Under the pieces are notes generated by a model. It had not been told where the DNA came from and searched no databases. It worked only from the letters and a program-made list of their open reading frames with translations. A stretch of 64,000 bases of DNA from contig JAHLKC010000070.1 in assembly GCA_025449115.1 (NCBI GenBank), positions 1 through 64,000 of the forward strand, in the 5' to 3' direction. Both the position numbers and the translations under genes were made by a program. Shown here piece by piece: positions 61,617-64,000 of this stretch. The stretch's first letter is position 1, and the number at the start of each line of letters is the position of its first letter. Origin of the DNA: Chytridium lagenaria (taxonomy: Eukaryota; Chytridiomycota; Chytridiomycetes; Chytridiales; Chytridiaceae).

Positions 61617-63394
61617 TCTTGCATACTTCGTGGGCTTATTTGTATACCTTTCTTCGCTTTCGCTCGGAGTCATTTCTTCGGTTTCCTCAATAATATGTGG
61701 CTCAACAAAATGATTTTTTAATATAATATAAAATGTACATATGTTATCAATTGTATTTTCACTGTTTTCTCCTATCCCCACCCACCCATGGACTGGGGTC
61801 GAGCAGCATTGGTGCAGGATTCCAAGGGACTATCTACCGGGGAATTGGCCATCTCTATGTTGGAGTTGGAAAGTCCCCTGCACGTCTGCTTATGCATAAG
61901 CTGTATGCTGACATCCAACATTCAATTGGACGTTGCCACGATGACAAGTCCAATTTCCTTGACTCAATTCGACAGCATCTAGCACCTCACCTATTCTAAC
62001 TCTCTCTATAACAACTGAGTCTTCTTGTTACAAAATACAAAATGCCTTCTTACAAGATCTCTTTGGCCGCTATCGTCCTCTTCCTCAGCAAACGCCGCAG
62101 ACAGCTTCGTCCTCGTCTCTCCCACCAAGCAGTCAGTGTATGTGGGGTATTCAGGTAGGTGTAGTAGTAGTTGTACGTAAATCCCTGGTCTTGGCCAGGA
62201 ATCACAACCAAAGCCTCCGCTGGCCGCGCCTCCATCGACAACTTCGATCTTCTCCCAAGCTACATCAACCACAACCACATATGTAGTCGACGGTGGACTA
62301 CTCAATTTCGACAAACTATCTTAAATCCACACCCTCTTGACGCATTACGGTCAGACACAATCCGTCAGCAATGAAAACTTATTGATTTCCATGAATGCAA
62401 GAGCTTTGATGTGGCACATGCTGGTCGATATGCTCCACGTTCTCTCCATTCGCAAACCTTGAGCCAAGTCTTGCAGTGATTCCATCGTCATTGGTCCCAT
62501 ATTGATCACAAAGATCCCGCGCGTTCTTCCGTTTCATCCATCGTCAACTGTTAACACTACATCTACTCGCGTGAACTCTATTTTCTCATCGGTCTCTTCA
62601 ACCACAACCACCGGCCGGTGTGGCCACTATCATCTTCGATTGAGCACCGCCACCATCCATGATGATCGTTCCACTGTCATTGCTTTCGCTACCATAATTA
62701 CGTCTTCTCTCAACACCAGCACCGGCGCAACCTGGGCACATTAATCCACCTCCACCATCGTATCTGTCGCTTCAACAACTTATGCACAATCTCTACCGCT
62801 TCCTCCTGCAGATCAATCAAAGCTCCCGCGATTAAGTCGGAAGATAAGAACCTTCTGCAGTCGGGTGCTTCTAACCTTCAAGATAACTTCATGCTCATGA
62901 CGTCCAACGCCTTATGATGCTGATTGATAGTATAATAAAAAACACTTCGGTCTTTACTCTGATATGCCGTTTGCCGCTTTAAGATATATAGCGTGCTGTT
63001 TGAGGGTTTGTCAAACTTCAATAAAGAAAGCAATACAGCGACAAAGGAAAGTGACGAATAGTAGAGAGTAGAGTAGACCATTGTGTTTATGGGGTTATTA
63101 GTGATTAATATTCGAGCATTAAAGTTGTTAAGTATATAAAATATAAGATTCGCTTAAAATACCTTATAAAAGGCTTTTTTAGACTTCCCGTAAGCTTTTC
63201 TTTCGCCGTTTCTTCCATTCTGTAAACTTTGCGGTTTAATGAAGACATATGTAACGTTTGCAATGATATCTGACGAGTTTTTACTGGGAATGCCGAATAA
63301 ATACAAATGCGTAAAGCAAATTGTGAATGACCATAAATTCAGATGCAAAGGGATATAATAGAAATATTTAGAAAATACTTAATCAACAGCGCGC
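61617..63394. other. Mostly unassigned DNA with a possible secreted-protein remnant
   Basis: Apart from the candidate at 62042-62334, no gene is supported. Between about 62500 and 62800 the + strand is rich in Ser/Thr codons in changing frames (for example VNSIFSSVSSTTTTG), which may be decayed or error-broken sequence of the same type. The AT-rich part from 62900 on shows nothing. Confidence 0.4.
62042..62334 (+). pseudogene. Possible secreted Ser/Thr-rich protein, broken frame
   Basis: ATG 62042 opens a signal-peptide-like MPSYKISLAAIVLFLS. One base later the frame NAADSFVLVSPTKQSVYVGY continues to about 62152, followed by a GTAGGT donor. Further on (62205-62310), Ser/Thr/Pro-rich coding (LAAPPSTTSIFSQATSTTTT) ends DGGLLNFDKLS. 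The layout (signal peptide, short beta-like domain beginning FVLVSPT, Ser/Thr-rich tail) resembles small fungal GPI-type cell-surface proteins of the Kre9/Knh1 kind. The frame break and the lack of a clear third exon leave open whether this is a gene with sequence errors or a pseudogene. Confidence 0.3.
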
Positions 63395-64000
63395 TCAAAA
63401 AAAAAAAGAAGTACTGAAAAGTAAACAGTTGACAAAATTATAGACTAAAAAAAGGCCAGACAAGGAGATTAAGCAACTGTTCCAAGGACCCAAGCACAAC
63501 CCAGCCACCGCAACTCCCACCAAAACCGTTCCCCAAGGCCCCAACCCGGTCGCCAACGCCGACGACGATTTTGTCGAAGTGGTCACGGCCGCAACCTTTG
63601 CCGAAGTCGTCGCCGTCGGCTGAAGCGCCGTGCTCAACAATGGCGCAATGACACTCGCTCCATTCAAAAAGTGTTAAGCACATTCACAAGGATAACCGAT
63701 GACGCAGCGTTACAAGCGAGTTTCACCAGATGTCTGACGTGCTTGTGGACGAGCAGCCGCGGAGACAGGTAGTGAGCGAGTTGACTTGGGTGGAGTCAGA
63801 GCAGATTGAGGGGGAGGAGTTGGAATTGAGGGAGTTGAGAATGTTAGGGACTTGAGCCTTTAAAGTATTAGTTTGTTTGTTTGGGAGGATAAATGCTTAC
63901 AAGACAGGAGATGCCCGCAGCTGTCGGGGATTGTTAGGCCGATGCCGGAGAGAATAGAGGGAGGGGCTGTGGTTGTTTGGGCGATGGCGGAAGCGATCAG
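63395..64000 (-). CDS. Partial Cys-containing secreted, probably GPI-anchored protein (5' end outside window)
   Basis: Coding enters from the right edge as LIASAIAQTTTAPPSILSGI, which looks like the end of a signal peptide and the start of the mature protein. Then come DSCGHLLSC, an intron (about 63903-63855), a second exon with SICSDSTQVNSLTTCLRGCS, and after two frame jumps KLACNAASSVILVNVLNTF. The Ser/Thr-rich stretch TATTSAKVAAVTTSTKSSSA leads to a hydrophobic end (WGTVLVGVAVAGLCLG). Regularly spaced cysteines followed by a Ser/Thr-rich stalk and a hydrophobic C-terminus are typical of fungal GPI proteins, perhaps CFEM-like, but the cysteine count is incomplete. The frame jumps near 63670 (a T run) and 63733 look like one-base losses. 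The exact stop is uncertain. Confidence 0.5.

Overview
The window is nuclear DNA of an intron-rich fungus that most likely makes flagellated (zoosporic, chytrid-like) cells. The fungal signal comes from an Rtt109-type histone acetyltransferase, a Sch9-type C2/AGC kinase, a Fab1 lipid kinase and a PDAT/Lro1 acyltransferase. The flagellate signal comes from two centriole genes, CEP76 and CEP120, which walled fungi without flagella generally lack. Introns are mostly 45-90 nt with GTRAGT-like donors and CTAAC/CTAAT-like branch sites. There are no bacterial features, CRISPR arrays, rRNA genes or recognisable transposons, and I saw no convincing tRNA.

Layout. 1-9 kb: Sch9-like kinase (+), a small membrane protein (-) and CEP76 (+), the last two starting head to head on one CCATGG. 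10-18 kb: importin alpha (-), ribosomal protein S28e (+) and an unrecognised Ala/Glu/Lys-rich protein (-). 18-19.3 kb: AT-rich DNA with microsatellites. 19.3-35.2 kb, all (+): CEP120, FAB1, EMC3, PDAT, RTT109. 35.6-37.7 kb: a TPR-repeat protein with a TIR-like N-terminal region and a CaaX end. 38-48.7 kb: M3 metallopeptidase (-), RlmN-type radical-SAM methyltransferase (+), two or three unrecognised genes (-) and a phosphoribosyltransferase-like gene (-). 49-60.3 kb: two synaptobrevin-like SNAREs, a single-pass membrane protein, a Gln-rich coiled-coil protein, a SLOG-like protein and a tail-anchored CBM21 (glycogen-targeting) protein. 61-64 kb: a small coiled-coil protein and remnants or partial genes of secreted Ser/Thr-rich proteins.

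The genes form no operon or cluster pathway. Several share endomembrane themes (FAB1 on endosomes/vacuole, EMC3 and PDAT in the ER, two SNAREs), and two act at centrioles.

Two sequence-level patterns matter to any user. First, many conserved genes are broken by single-base insertions or deletions, mostly in short homopolymers, with the surrounding residues intact. This looks like sequence error rather than gene decay, so gene models in importin alpha, EMC3, the M3 peptidase, CEP120, the phosphoribosyltransferase and others need corrected sequence. Second, several exons switch abruptly between C-rich and G-rich coding-strand composition, changing synonymous codon choice within a few codons; the annotation does not explain this.
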